The notes under the pieces: model-generated
The model's database searches: none
What the model saw: only the letters and a program-made list of their open reading frames with translations
Told to the model about the DNA's origin: nothing
Source of the DNA: an uncultured bacterium
Lineage (GTDB): Bacteria > Planctomycetota > UBA1135 > GCA-002686595
Assembly (NCBI GenBank): GCA_937905825.1
Contig: CALCXM010000059.1
Span: forward strand, 50,833 to 114,832
Length of the DNA stretch: 64,000 bases
Direction of reading: 5' to 3'
Translations under genes and position numbers: made by a program
Shown: piece after piece, positions 45,047 to 54,632 of the stretch
Layout: each line of letters starts with the position of its first letter
Numbering within the stretch: position 1 is the stretch's first letter

Positions 45047-45691
45047 GTGACACGCATCGTTGTTGGCCTGGGCAATCCAGGCCCTGAATACGAGTGGACC
45101 CGACACAACGTCGGATTCCACGTGCTTGATCACATGGCTCTGCATGAGGGCCTGCTCTTTCAGACTGCAAGGAACCTGGACTCGGTCATGGAGGCCGGTG
45201 CTTCAGAAGCTGGTGAAGCTCCCGTGAAATACGGGGGCTCCAAGAAGTTTCGCTTCGCGCGAGACTTTGACTTGGACGCCCTGCTTGTGAAGCCCACGAC
45301 TTTCATGAACGCTTCCGGGGAGGTGGTGGCCCCACTCGCCCAATGGGCGGATGTGGCTCCCGCAGAGATCCTCGTCGTGTACGACGATCTCGACCTCGAT
45401 CCCGGCCATTTGCGCCTGCGTCCCCATGGTGGGGCGGGGGGGCAGAAGGGCATGCGGTCGATCATAGATCGACTCGGAACTGATCGCTTTCCGCGCCTGC
45501 GGCTTGGGATTGGACGACCGAGAACCGATGCGGCGCGTCACGTGCTCGAGGTGATCACAGGTGCAGAGAAGGAGGAGATGGAGATCTCGATCGCGCAAGC
45601 GAGCGAGGCCGTCCACGACTGGCTCAGCACAGGTGACATCGAAGGGTGCATGACGCGGTTCCACAGCCGCTGGAACCAAAGTGCCGGTTAG
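45047..45691 (+). CDS. pth: peptidyl-tRNA hydrolase
   Basis: This enzyme recycles peptidyl-tRNA released from stalled ribosomes. The 214-residue protein has GLGNPGPEYEWTRHNVGFHV with the catalytic His, KPTTFMNASGEVV, VYDDLDLDPGHLRLRPHGG and GGQKGMRSIIDRLGT. It is about 20 residues longer than usual because of an insert (SEAGEAPVKYGGSKKF) after the first helix. GTG 45047 is the start. It continues the conserved glmU-prs-ctc-pth order. Confidence 0.93.
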   Translation: MTRIVVGLGNPGPEYEWTRHNVGFHVLDHMALHEGLLFQTARNLDSVMEAGASEAGEAPVKYGGSKKFRFARDFDLDALLVKPTTFMNASGEVVAPLAQWADVAPAEILVVYDDLDLDPGHLRLRPHGGAGGQKGMRSIIDRLGTDRFPRLRLGIGRPRTDAARHVLEVITGAEKEEMEISIAQASEAVHDWLSTGDIEGCMTRFHSRWNQSAG

Positions 45692-45747
45692 GACCTGCGT
45701 CCCTGCCGTGCCCAACAACCCCAATAGACTTAGGAGACATTAACGTT

Positions 45748-46278
45748 TTGGCACAGATTTACGAAGGCATGTACCTGCTCGACAATGCTGCAGTCCGCGA
45801 GGGCTGGGACACGGCAAAGTCGATCGTTACGAACACACTGGAAAAGTACGGGGCGACCATCCTGTCCGCTCGCCGCTGGGATGAGCGCCGTTTGGCCTAC
45901 CCCATCAAAGGCAAGAACCGCGCTACCTTCCTCTTGGCGTACTACAACGTCCCCGGAGATGCGATTCCCGCCATGCGGCGCGACTTCGAGCTCAACGAGA
46001 CTGTGTTGCGCAGCCTAGAGTTGGCCGTCGACGTGGTGCCCGATAGCGAGGCCGAGTTCGTGACTGCGGAGACCTCCGAGGACTTCAAGGTCCCGACTCC
46101 TCCCGACGACGACCACGTCGACTTCGTGGAAGAGCCTGAGGACGAGTTCGGCAACCGACCCCGTCGTGAAGATCGCGACGAGGATTCCAACTCGGATGAC
46201 GATGACGATGACGACAGCGATGATGGTGATGATTCCGAGGACGATGACGAGGCGGTCAGCAAGACCGGGAAGGCTTAG
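45748..46278 (+). CDS. rpsF: 30S ribosomal protein S6 with a long acidic tail
   Basis: A 176-residue protein. Residues 1-95 are the S6 fold ([51 protein letters not shown]). About 80 residues of acidic, low-complexity tail follow, with long Asp runs near the end. A TTG start at 45748 fits best: TAGGAGAC lies about 10 bases upstream, and translation begins [10 protein letters not shown] as in other S6 proteins. Earlier in-frame starts would overlap pth. S6 binds S18 in the small subunit, and rpsR follows directly. The single-strand DNA-binding gene often found between them is absent. Confidence 0.9.
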   Translation: MAQIYEGMYLLDNAAVREGWDTAKSIVTNTLEKYGATILSARRWDERRLAYPIKGKNRATFLLAYYNVPGDAIPAMRRDFELNETVLRSLELAVDVVPDSEAEFVTAETSEDFKVPTPPDDDHVDFVEEPEDEFGNRPRREDRDEDSNSDDDDDDDSDDGDDSEDDDEAVSKTGKA

Positions 46279-46280
46279 AC

Positions 46281-46514
46281 ATGGCAATGGGACGAAAACG
46301 CCGCGGTGGACGCGGACTAGTTAAGCTCGGCAAAAAGACCGACGTTGCACACCCCCTCAACTACAAGGACGCGGAGCACCTGAAGAAGTTCATCACTCCT
46401 CAGGGGCAGATCCAGGGCCGTCGTCGCACGGGCCTGTGCGCTCAGACTCAGCGCAAGCTGAAGAATGAGATCAAGCGCGCCCGCCAAGTTGGCCTCCTGC
46501 CCTTCGTGGGCTAA
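46281..46514 (+). CDS. rpsR: 30S ribosomal protein S18
   Basis: A 77-residue basic protein with the S18 core [17 protein letters not shown] and [20 protein letters not shown], ending in LLPFVG. Its ATG is 3 bases after the rpsF stop, so the two are coupled. S18 pairs with S6 on the 30S platform. Confidence 0.95.
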   Translation: MAMGRKRRGGRGLVKLGKKTDVAHPLNYKDAEHLKKFITPQGQIQGRRRTGLCAQTQRKLKNEIKRARQVGLLPFVG

Positions 46515-46532
46515 TTTTCAGGAGCGATTGAT

Positions 46533-47039
46533 ATGAAAGTAACTGAAATCCTGCTGCGCGAGCACGTGAAGAACCTTGGGCGCTGTGGCGATATCGTCAC
46601 GGTCAAGGCCGGCTACGCACGCAACTACTTGGTCCCCCGTGGGATCGGTATCCAAGCCAACGCGGACAACAAGGCCGCCATGGATCGCCGTCGTGAGCGT
46701 CTTGACGTCGAAGAGGCCGCTATGCTGGCCGAGTTCGACAAGACTATCGACATGTACTCCAAGCTGAAGCTGGAAACCACCCAGCGCGCGGACGACCACG
46801 GTCGCCTGTACGGTTCGGTGAGCGCCGCGATGATCTCGACCATGCTCGAGGAACTCGGGCACAAGGTCGCTGAGAAGGACGTCCGTTTGGAAGGGCCCAT
46901 CAAGGCCATTGGAGAGCACTCCGTGGTCATCCACCTGCACGCTGAGCGTTCCGGCACAATCAGCCTGACCGTGAAGGCCGAAGGCGCCGAGGAGGTCCCC
47001 GCTGAGGAGGCTCCCGCCGCCGAGGCCCCCGCCGAGTAA
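46533..47039 (+). CDS. rplI: 50S ribosomal protein L9
   Basis: A 168-residue protein. The N-terminal domain has VKNLGRCGDIVTVKAGYARNYL and the conserved LVPRG. A long connecting helix follows, then the C-terminal domain (HGRLYGSVSAAMI). It ends with an Ala/Glu/Pro tail (AEEVPAEEAPAAEAPAE). AGGAG precedes ATG 46533. It lies 18 bases after rpsR in the usual rpsF-rpsR-rplI order. Confidence 0.95.
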   Translation: MKVTEILLREHVKNLGRCGDIVTVKAGYARNYLVPRGIGIQANADNKAAMDRRRERLDVEEAAMLAEFDKTIDMYSKLKLETTQRADDHGRLYGSVSAAMISTMLEELGHKVAEKDVRLEGPIKAIGEHSVVIHLHAERSGTISLTVKAEGAEEVPAEEAPAAEAPAE

Positions 47040-47104
47040 GGCACCTCAACACGGCCCCAGTTCCGCCCTCCTGGTCGGTTCCGGAGGCCAACAAAAACAG
47101 CATC

Positions 47105-47142
47105 AAGCGAGCCACGGGTCATCGATCCGTGGCTCGCTTCTA
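47105..47142 (+). terminator. hairpin between rplI and dnaB
   Basis: A perfect 13-bp stem, AAGCGAGCCACGG (47105-47117) with its complement at 47127-47139, has a 9-base loop. It is followed by CTAT, so the U-tract is poor. It may reduce read-through from the ribosomal protein genes into dnaB. Confidence 0.55.
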
Positions 47143-47222
47143 TGGAATTAAGCCAGGCCCGGGACGCGGAGTGCGAACGCACTACTATCTGACCCCGCAG
47201 GCCGCTAAGCTTGCGGGCCAGC

Positions 47223-48611
47223 ATGGAATCTCAGAACAGGATCGGGCGCGTTCCGCCCCACAACGACGAGGCGGAGCGGGCCGTTTTGGGTTCGCTTTTG
47301 ATCGACCCCAACCGAAGCTCCGACGTGGCGGAATCGCTGCGGCCGGGGGACTTCTACAACTCTCGGCACGCGTTGATCTTCGAAGCCCTTGTGCACCTGC
47401 TCGAACGCAGTGAGCCGATCGACTTCATCAGCGTGGGGGAGCGCCTGATGGCAGCCGGTGCCCTCGAGAAGTGCGGCGGTCGGGCCTACCTGCTCGAGCT
47501 GACGGGCGCGGTTTCCTCCGCGGCCCACCTCAAGCACCACGCCAAGCTGGTGTCTCAAACCGCGACTCTGCGGCGCCTGATTCTAGAGGCCACGGGGATC
47601 GTTGAGCGCGCCTATGAAGTGCGCCCGGACGGCAACAACGTGAAAGAACTGGTGGACGAGAGCGAGCACTCCATCTTCCAGATCTCCGACGAGCGCAACT
47701 CCACGGAAGCGGATCCGATCGCGACGGTTTTGCAGGACACCATGCGGCGCATCGACAGCGCCTCCAACCGTGGGGGACTGGTGGGCTTGACCAGTGGCTT
47801 CTACGACCTTGACGACATGACTTCCGGCTGGGCCGGCGGTCAATTGATCATCCTCGCCGCCCGGCCGGCCATGGGCAAGACGGCCTTTGTCTTGAACTGC
47901 ATGGACCACGCGGCTGCCAGCAACCCCGTGTGGATGGAGGGCGAGGACAGCAAGCCGGTGATCCTCTTCTTCAGCTTGGAGATGGGCAAGCAGTCCGTGG
48001 TCAGTCGAATGCTGTGCACGCGCGCCAAGGTGGACGCTCACAAGCTCAAGACCGGACACATTCCGCCGGACGACTACGCCGAGTTGGCCCGCGCTGCGGA
48101 CGAGCTCAGTCAGTTGAAGGTCTTCATCGATGACACGCCCGGTATCTCGGTGATGTCGATGCGTAGCCGCGCGCGGCGCATCAAGAAACAGAACGGTGGC
48201 CTGAACTTGATCGTGGTGGACTACCTGCAGCTGATGACCCACCCCAAGGCCGAGAGTCGGCAGTTGGAGATCAGTGCGATCTCGCGCTCGCTCAAAGAAC
48301 TGGCTCGTGAGTTGGATGTGCCCGTGATCGCCCTGTCCCAGCTCTCGCGCGCTGTGGAGTCCCGCGAGGACAAGCGCCCGATGCTCTCGGACCTGCGCGA
48401 GTCGGGCTCGATCGAGCAGGACGCGGACGTGGTGATGATGTTGTACCGTCCTGACTACTACAACGAGACGGATGAGAACCGCGGCACCGCGGAGGTCATC
48501 ATTGGCAAACAGCGAAATGGTCCCACGGGGACCGCAAAGCTGCAGTTCTTCGGCAGCATGATGCGTTTTGAGAACCGCGCGCCCTCTGTGGCCGAACCTA
48601 TCGCCCCTTGA
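47223..48611 (+). CDS. dnaB: replicative DNA helicase
   Basis: This 462-residue protein is the 5'-3' helicase of the replisome. The N-terminal domain has PPHNDEAERAVLGSLLIDP. The RecA-like domain has Walker A ARPAMGKTAF, LFFSLEMGKQSVVSRMLC, Walker B LIVVDYLQLM, and SQLSRAVESREDKRPMLSDLRESG. No intein is present. ATG 47223 is chosen, with MESQNRIGRVPPHN at the N-terminus. Its stop overlaps a possible TTG start of the bamA gene. Confidence 0.95.
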   Translation: MESQNRIGRVPPHNDEAERAVLGSLLIDPNRSSDVAESLRPGDFYNSRHALIFEALVHLLERSEPIDFISVGERLMAAGALEKCGGRAYLLELTGAVSSAAHLKHHAKLVSQTATLRRLILEATGIVERAYEVRPDGNNVKELVDESEHSIFQISDERNSTEADPIATVLQDTMRRIDSASNRGGLVGLTSGFYDLDDMTSGWAGGQLIILAARPAMGKTAFVLNCMDHAAASNPVWMEGEDSKPVILFFSLEMGKQSVVSRMLCTRAKVDAHKLKTGHIPPDDYAELARAADELSQLKVFIDDTPGISVMSMRSRARRIKKQNGGLNLIVVDYLQLMTHPKAESRQLEISAISRSLKELARELDVPVIALSQLSRAVESREDKRPMLSDLRESGSIEQDADVVMMLYRPDYYNETDENRGTAEVIIGKQRNGPTGTAKLQFFGSMMRFENRAPSVAEPIAP

Positions 48612-48673
48612 CCAGTCTCGGAAAGTCTCCCTTGTCCAACACGCCCTGCGCGGCACGTCGCCTTCTGGAAAGC

Positions 48674-51256
48674 ATGCGACCTGTTTGCTGTGTTCTGTTC
48701 GTGCTCTGGGCCCTTGTGGCGAGCCCCTTGGTTTCAAGTGCGAAGGCTACCGCGGCCCAGGGGGAGGCCGCCGGCCCGAGCCAGGATCCCTTCGAGGGCC
48801 GTACGGTCTTGTCCCTCGCGATCGAGGGAGCCAACCGATACTCCGAGGAGCGCCTCTTGGCGGCCCTCGGACTCAGCGTTGGAGAGCCCTTCAAAGGCGC
48901 CATTGCCGAAAAGGGCATCGACTACCTCTGGACTCTCTTCCAGGTACGCGCGGAGCTCACCACGAATCCTTCTCCCGAGGGCTTGGATCTCTTGTTGAAA
49001 GTGGTCGAGCTGCCCTCGGATTTGGAACCTCGTTTCATCGGCTACGACGAAATCAGCTTGGAGAAGATTCTCGAGTGGGCCCAGTTGGAGGACCGCAAGG
49101 AACTCTACTTTCACCAGGTCCCGCGCGTGGCGGAACGACTGATCGAGGGCTATCGGCGCGAAGGTCACTACTTCGTCGAGGTCACCCCAGTGATTCGCGA
49201 GCCCAAGCCCGGTGACGATCCAGATGCGACCGGCGACGTGATCTTCGAAATCATCGAGGGACCGCAGGTCAACGTCCAGGAGCTCGTGATTCACGGCAAC
49301 CAGAGCCTGCCCGACACGGGCGTGCTGTTCTGGGACGACGGGCTTCAGCACTTGGCCCAGAACGTCACGGAAGGGCCCTCGCTCTTCGACTGGAACGGGG
49401 CCGAGTTCGTGGAGGAAGAGGTCAACTCAGACCTCGTGGCCATGCGCAATGTCTACCGCGAGCGGGGTTACTTGAATGCCGTGGTGGAGTTGGACCGCAA
49501 AGACTTCTCGGATGATCGCAGCTGGGTGACCTTGCACGTGATCGTCGATGAGGGCCCGCGCTTCAAGGTGACGGAGGTCAACATCGAGGCCTTCGACCTA
49601 ATCCCATCCCCGAAAGGTCCGCGCTACTTGCCCTCGGAGGTGCCAGCAGAACTGGTCTTCCCGATGGAAGAGCTCAAAGCGGACTTGAAGCTCAAGCCCG
49701 AGGAGTTCTACCTGCAAGTGTCGGTGCTGAACGATCGCTACACCCTGCGCAACCTGTACGGGAAGGACGGCTACATCGAGCACGCCTCCCTGGGGGACAA
49801 GCTGAGCTGGAAGTGGATGGATCCGGGCCTGGAGTTCGACCTGGAGAAGGCCGAAGTCAAGGTGACCTACCGCATTTCCCAAGGGCGTCAGATCCGCATC
49901 CGCGAGGTGCTGATCGGCGGTGCGACGCACACCCGCGACCACGTGATCCGGCGCGACATCTCCATCGATCCCGGCGAGTTCGCGGACATGGACCAGATCA
50001 TCTCGTCCGTCCGGCGCTTGAACCGCACCAACTACTTCTCGGACGAGCGGGATCCCCTCGGTCACCGGGATCCGTACTTCATCTTCAAGCCCACGGAAGA
50101 AGACGGTTGGGTCGACATCGACTTCATCGTGGAGGAAGGTCGCGTGGTCGACTTCTCCTTGCAGGGTGGCGTGGACTCCAACAACGGTCTGTTCGGCTTG
50201 ATTTCCCTGTCGATGAACAACTTCGACTTGTTCGATCCGCCGGACTCGTTCCTGGGGTCCTTCGGCGAGATCTATCGCAAGGAAGCCTTCCACGGTGGGG
50301 GGCAGCGCTTGACCTTGCAGGTCTCCCCTGGAGCGGAACGCGATCAATCTCAAATCGTGTTCGTGGAGCCCGACATCTTCGGCCTGCACCGCAACCGTTG
50401 GTCCATGACCAACGAGGCCTCGATCTTTGAACGGCGCTTCACCTTCTACGACGAACGCCGCAAGACCCTGCGCGCCTCCTTCGGACGACAGCTCGGCTAC
50501 GACTCGGGCCTGTCCCTCGGCTTGCTGGCCCGGGAGATCCGCGTGGACCGTTTGACCGACACGGCGACCTTCGACGAAGAGCTCTTCTCCCTGCAACAAC
50601 AGGAGGGCGTCTCTCAGCTGCGCTCCTTCAGCTTCGGCCTCAACAACCGCACCACCGACGCCGGCCTGAACCCCAAGTCGGGGCGCATCTTGAGTTGGAA
50701 GACCGAGGTCGCCACGGAAGCCCTCGACAGCGACTGGGAGTTTTGGAACTCGGACCTGTCCTGGGATGAGTACATCCCCCTGTCGGATCCGGAGCGCGGC
50801 GTGCCTTCCGGTTTCCGTGTGTCCGCCGCCGTTGGCGTGGTCGTGCCCTTCGGCAACACGGAAGTGGTGCCCTACTCCGAGCGTTTGTTCCTCGGGGGCT
50901 TCAACAGCTTGCGCGGCTTCCGCTTCCGCGGGGTGGGCCCCAACAGCGCCGCGGGCAACGTCCTGGGCGGCGAGTCCATGGCCCGCCTGAGCCTGGAGTA
51001 TCGCTATCCCCTGGTGACCCAGACCAATCCGGGCAGTTTCGAGCAGATCGAGATGTTCCGCATGCACTTCTTCGTGGATGCGGGCGTGCTCGGTACGGCC
51101 TACGATCGCCTCGACTTGGCGGAGCAGCGCAGCTCCCTGGGCTTCGGCTTCGCCCTGCTCTACCCCGTGCCGCTTGCCTTCAACTTCGCCTGGCCCATGG
51201 AAGAGGGCTTTGGAGACCGCACGGAGGTCTTCTCCTTCAACATCGCGATCAAGTAG
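48674..51256 (+). CDS. bamA: outer membrane protein assembly factor BamA
   Basis: An 860-residue Omp85 protein that inserts beta-barrels into the outer membrane. It has a signal peptide (MRPVCCVLFVLWALVASPLV). Five POTRA-like units follow, beginning near TVLSLAIEGANRYSEE, PRFIGYDEISLEKIL, VQELVIHGNQSLPD, KVTEVNIEAFDL and IREVLIGGATHTRD. The C-terminal 16-strand barrel contains the conserved loop-6 motif LRGFRFRGVGP. ATG 48674 is chosen for the signal peptide; a TTG at 48608 overlapping the dnaB stop is possible. The last residues are FSFNIAIK, without the usual terminal aromatic of the beta-signal. It is followed by lpx genes, as in many Gram-negatives, but skp is absent. Confidence 0.92.
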   Translation: MRPVCCVLFVLWALVASPLVSSAKATAAQGEAAGPSQDPFEGRTVLSLAIEGANRYSEERLLAALGLSVGEPFKGAIAEKGIDYLWTLFQVRAELTTNPSPEGLDLLLKVVELPSDLEPRFIGYDEISLEKILEWAQLEDRKELYFHQVPRVAERLIEGYRREGHYFVEVTPVIREPKPGDDPDATGDVIFEIIEGPQVNVQELVIHGNQSLPDTGVLFWDDGLQHLAQNVTEGPSLFDWNGAEFVEEEVNSDLVAMRNVYRERGYLNAVVELDRKDFSDDRSWVTLHVIVDEGPRFKVTEVNIEAFDLIPSPKGPRYLPSEVPAELVFPMEELKADLKLKPEEFYLQVSVLNDRYTLRNLYGKDGYIEHASLGDKLSWKWMDPGLEFDLEKAEVKVTYRISQGRQIRIREVLIGGATHTRDHVIRRDISIDPGEFADMDQIISSVRRLNRTNYFSDERDPLGHRDPYFIFKPTEEDGWVDIDFIVEEGRVVDFSLQGGVDSNNGLFGLISLSMNNFDLFDPPDSFLGSFGEIYRKEAFHGGGQRLTLQVSPGAERDQSQIVFVEPDIFGLHRNRWSMTNEASIFERRFTFYDERRKTLRASFGRQLGYDSGLSLGLLAREIRVDRLTDTATFDEELFSLQQQEGVSQLRSFSFGLNNRTTDAGLNPKSGRILSWKTEVATEALDSDWEFWNSDLSWDEYIPLSDPERGVPSGFRVSAAVGVVVPFGNTEVVPYSERLFLGGFNSLRGFRFRGVGPNSAAGNVLGGESMARLSLEYRYPLVTQTNPGSFEQIEMFRMHFFVDAGVLGTAYDRLDLAEQRSSLGFGFALLYPVPLAFNFAWPMEEGFGDRTEVFSFNIAIK

Positions 51257-51429
51257 GGTTCCACGTTGGTCCCTGGCGGCGGGCTTTTCCCATCCCAAAG
51301 GGGCGGGTTTCGAGAACTCTCCCGCCTATCGCGGCCAGGTTGCGGATCCGCTATCCTGTCCACCGAATCGCACCCTCACGCAACCCTCCTCCTGGGGAGG
51401 GCTCATCAACCTCACCAACCATTCCGACG

Positions 51430-52467
51430 GTGTCCTGGACCCTGCTAGAAATCGCCGAACGCTGCGGAGCCGTCCTCGAAGGGGACGCCTCGCGCGTGAT
51501 TGTCGGTCCCGCTGACCTCGCGAAAGCGGGTCCGCAGGAGATTTCCTTCCTCGGGAATCCGCTCTATGAGCCGCAATTGGCGAGCACGGGCGCGGGCGCT
51601 GTCTTGATCTCGGAAGACCAGGAATGCGATCGAGCTGGCTTGGCGGTGCTGCGCGTGAAGAACCCCAGCCATGCGTTCACTCACGTGATTCAGATGTTTG
51701 CCGAGGCGCAGATCGCCCCCGACCCGGGCGTTCACCCGAGCGCCGTGGTGGACCCCAGTGCGCAGTTGGATCCGAGCGCTAGCGTCGGTCCCCTGTGCGT
51801 GATCGGGGCTCGCAGTACCTTGGGCCCCGGTGTTCACTTGGCCTCCGGCGTGCAAGTCGGGAGCGACGTGGTGATCGGGGCGGGCTCGCGCTTGCGCCCG
51901 CGGGTGGTGATTGAGGACCGAGTCATTCTGGGGGCCCGCTGCGTGATTCAAGCTGGCGCGGTGATCGGCTCCGATGGCTTTGGGTTCGAGCCGACCGCCG
52001 AGGGCTGGGCAAGCATTCCCCAGTGCGGAACGGTCATCCTGGGGGACGACGTGGACGTGGGCGCCAACGCGACCATCGACCGCGCGCGCTTCGGCGCGAC
52101 CCGACTGGCGAACATGGTCAAGATCGACAACCTGGTGCAGGTCGCGCACAACTGCGATCTCGGCGAAGCAACGCTGCTCTGCGCGCAAGTGGGCCTGGCG
52201 GGTTCCATCACCCTGGGCAAGCGCGTGGTCATGGCTGGACAAGTGGGCGTCACCGGACACATCACCGTGGGGGACGGGGCCCAGGTCGCCGGGGCTTCCG
52301 GAGTCTTCGCCGACGTGGATCCCGGGGCGAAGATCGGCGGCTGGCCCGCCCGTCCTATGCGCGAATCCCTGCGTGACATCGCTGCAACCAAACGCTTGCC
52401 CCAGATGAAAAAGGATCTCAAGGAACTGCGTGGGCGCATTGAACAGCTAGAGGAGTCCAGCGAGTGA
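51430..52467 (+). CDS. lpxD: UDP-3-O-(3-hydroxyacyl)glucosamine N-acyltransferase
   Basis: This enzyme adds the N-linked hydroxyacyl chain in lipid A synthesis. The 345-residue protein has the N-terminal LpxD domain (LEIAERCGAVLEGD, then ISFLGNPLYEPQL) and a left-handed beta-helix. The catalytic His is in NLVQVAHNCDLGE, and IGSDGFGFEP and GGWPARP are present. GTG 51430 starts the conserved region; an earlier TTG at 51340 would add 30 unrelated residues. The stop overlaps the next start (GTGA at 52464). Confidence 0.92.
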   Translation: MSWTLLEIAERCGAVLEGDASRVIVGPADLAKAGPQEISFLGNPLYEPQLASTGAGAVLISEDQECDRAGLAVLRVKNPSHAFTHVIQMFAEAQIAPDPGVHPSAVVDPSAQLDPSASVGPLCVIGARSTLGPGVHLASGVQVGSDVVIGAGSRLRPRVVIEDRVILGARCVIQAGAVIGSDGFGFEPTAEGWASIPQCGTVILGDDVDVGANATIDRARFGATRLANMVKIDNLVQVAHNCDLGEATLLCAQVGLAGSITLGKRVVMAGQVGVTGHITVGDGAQVAGASGVFADVDPGAKIGGWPARPMRESLRDIAATKRLPQMKKDLKELRGRIEQLEESSE

Positions 52468-53756
52468 CCCGTCAACAACGCACAATCAAAACGGCCTTCG
52501 AGTTCGAGGGCGTGGGCTTGCACAGCGGCGAGAACGTCAAAGTGCGCGTGCTGCCCGCCAAGCAAGATCATGGCATCGAATTCCTGCGCACGGACGTGGA
52601 GGATGCGCAACCGATCCCGGCGAACGTGAGCTTCTTCACGGACAAGGAACGTCGTTCCCGCCTGCAACGTGGCCCTGTCTATGTGGACACGGTGGAGCAC
52701 CTCTTGGCCGCCTGCTCGGGGCTCGGGGTGGACAACCTGCTGGTGGAGATGTCCGGGGCCGAGATGCCGGGCATGGACGGCAGTGCGAAGGAGTTCGTGG
52801 AGTTGATTCACCAAGCGGGCCTCGTGGAGCAACGCGCGGAAGCCCGCGTGTTCAAGCTCAACAAAGCCGTCTACGTGCAGCACGGGGACGCGACCCTGGT
52901 GGCCTTGCCCTGCGAAGAAGAGAACTTGATCCTGCAGTACACGGCTTCCTTCGATGAGCCAGGGGTCGGTTCCGGCTCCGTGCGCTACGAGATCACCCCC
53001 GAGGTCTTCGAGAAGGAAATCGCCCCGGCGCGCACCTTCTGCCTGGCTTCGGAAGTGGAAGCTTTGCAGGCCGCCGGCCTTGGAAAGGGGGCGACCCGCG
53101 AGAACACCGTGGTCCTCGGGGATCCAAAAACGAAGATGCGGCTGGAGGACGAGCCCGTTCGGCACAAGTTGCTGGACCTCCTGGGGGATCTCCGGCTCCT
53201 AGGCGCTGGCTTGCAAGCACAGATCATCGCGACCCGTTCGGGCCACCGCACCAACGCTGAGTTGGTGCGCAAGCTGCTCGACCAGATGCAAGAGGAGGAG
53301 ACCGGGGGTTTGATCACCCGCGAGTCGGGCCTCGACATCCGCGAGGTCATGCGCATGCTGCCGCACCGCTACCCCTTCGTGATGATCGATCGCGTGATCG
53401 AAATCGACGGCTACAAGTCCGCGGTGGCCATCAAGAACGTGAGCATCAACGAACCTTTTTTTCAGGGGCACTTCCCCGGGCAACCATTGATGCCCGGGGT
53501 GCTTCAGCTGGAGGCGATGGCTCAGCTGGCCGGCGTCTTGCTGCTCCGCAAATTGGAGAATACAGGCAAGTTGGCGGTGCTCTGGGCAATTGATAAGGTC
53601 AAACTGCGGGGGCGTGTGACCCCCGGGGATCAATTGCGAATCGAAGTGACCACCCAAAAAATGAAAGGCAAAATCGCCCGCGTGAATGGGGAAGGTTTCG
53701 TGGCCGGCAAGATCGTTTGCTCCGCCACGCTCACGTTCACGATGGTCGACGTATAA
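52464..53756 (+). CDS. lpxC/fabZ: fused LpxC deacetylase - FabZ dehydratase
   Basis: A 430-residue fusion. Residues 1-285 are LpxC, the zinc deacetylase that commits UDP-acyl-GlcNAc to lipid A. The zinc ligands are His in TVEHLLAAC and the His/Asp of RHKLLDLLGD; the catalytic His is in SGHRTNAEL. Residues 290-430 are FabZ, 3-hydroxyacyl-ACP dehydratase, with LPHRYPFVMIDRV and the catalytic His/Glu in GHFPGQPLMPGVLQLEAMAQ. The fusion is known from Bacteroidetes and some Planctomycetes. It starts at GTG 52464, overlapping lpxD, and lies 15 bases before lpxA. Confidence 0.95.
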   Translation: MTRQQRTIKTAFEFEGVGLHSGENVKVRVLPAKQDHGIEFLRTDVEDAQPIPANVSFFTDKERRSRLQRGPVYVDTVEHLLAACSGLGVDNLLVEMSGAEMPGMDGSAKEFVELIHQAGLVEQRAEARVFKLNKAVYVQHGDATLVALPCEEENLILQYTASFDEPGVGSGSVRYEITPEVFEKEIAPARTFCLASEVEALQAAGLGKGATRENTVVLGDPKTKMRLEDEPVRHKLLDLLGDLRLLGAGLQAQIIATRSGHRTNAELVRKLLDQMQEEETGGLITRESGLDIREVMRMLPHRYPFVMIDRVIEIDGYKSAVAIKNVSINEPFFQGHFPGQPLMPGVLQLEAMAQLAGVLLLRKLENTGKLAVLWAIDKVKLRGRVTPGDQLRIEVTTQKMKGKIARVNGEGFVAGKIVCSATLTFTMVDV

Positions 53757-53771
53757 GGAGGGAACTGGCAT

Positions 53772-54632
53772 ATGGCAAAACACATTCATCCCACCGCAGT
53801 GGTGGACCCTAGAGCGACGCTGGCCGATGGAGTCGAAGTGGGTCCCTACTCGATCATCGGCGCGGAAGTCACGATTGGCGAAGGGACCCGCATCGGGCCC
53901 CACGTGGTCATCGAGGGCAAAACGCGCATTGGCAAGAACAACAAGATCGTCGGCCAAGCGAGCATCGGCGGCGAGCCCCAGGACATCTCCTACCGCGGTG
54001 AGAACACCGAAGTGGAGATCGGCGACGAGAACATGATTCGCGAGTTCGTGACGATCAACCGTGGCACGCGCAAGGGCGGTGCTTTGACCCACGTGGGCAG
54101 CGGCTGTCTCTTGATGGCCTGTAGCCACATCGCCCACGACTGTCACATCGAGGACAAGGTGATCCTCGCCAACAACGTGATGTTGGCGGGCCACGTTCAC
54201 ATCGGCAAGGGCGCGAACGTCTCCGGTGCGGTGGGAGCCCACCACTTCGTGACCGTGGGGGAGTACGCCTACGTGGGCGGCATGACTCGCATCGAACACG
54301 ATGTGCCTCCCTACATGATCGTCGAAGGGCGCCGCTGCCGGGTGCGCAACGTGAACTTCGTCGGTCTGCAGCGTTCGGGCTTCAACGATGAGGACATCGA
54401 GGCCCTGCGCGCGGCCTACCGCCGACTCTTCCGCTCCGGCGACCCGCGCAGTCACGTGATCGAAGAGATCAAAGCAGACACCACGACAACCCCGATTGTG
54501 CAGCGCTTGGTGGCCAGCCTGGAGCAAACCGAGCTGGGCAAAAAAGGTCGCTACCGGGAGGCTCTACGCGAGGAATTCGCCCGCCTTGGTGCTGAACGTC
54601 TCGGCCTCGAGACCACTCTCAACAAATCATGA
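53772..54632 (+). CDS. lpxA: acyl-ACP--UDP-GlcNAc O-acyltransferase
   Basis: The first enzyme of lipid A synthesis, 286 residues. The left-handed beta-helix has repeats such as IHPTAVVDPRATLADG and IGGEPQDISYRGENTEVEIG. The catalytic His is in ACSHIAHDCHIED, and the GAHHFVTVGEYAYVGG segment is typical. The C-terminal helices are present (RNVNFVGLQRSGFNDEDI). A GAGG ribosome site precedes ATG 53772. The stop overlaps the next ATG (54629-54632). Confidence 0.95.
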   Translation: MAKHIHPTAVVDPRATLADGVEVGPYSIIGAEVTIGEGTRIGPHVVIEGKTRIGKNNKIVGQASIGGEPQDISYRGENTEVEIGDENMIREFVTINRGTRKGGALTHVGSGCLLMACSHIAHDCHIEDKVILANNVMLAGHVHIGKGANVSGAVGAHHFVTVGEYAYVGGMTRIEHDVPPYMIVEGRRCRVRNVNFVGLQRSGFNDEDIEALRAAYRRLFRSGDPRSHVIEEIKADTTTTPIVQRLVASLEQTELGKKGRYREALREEFARLGAERLGLETTLNKS

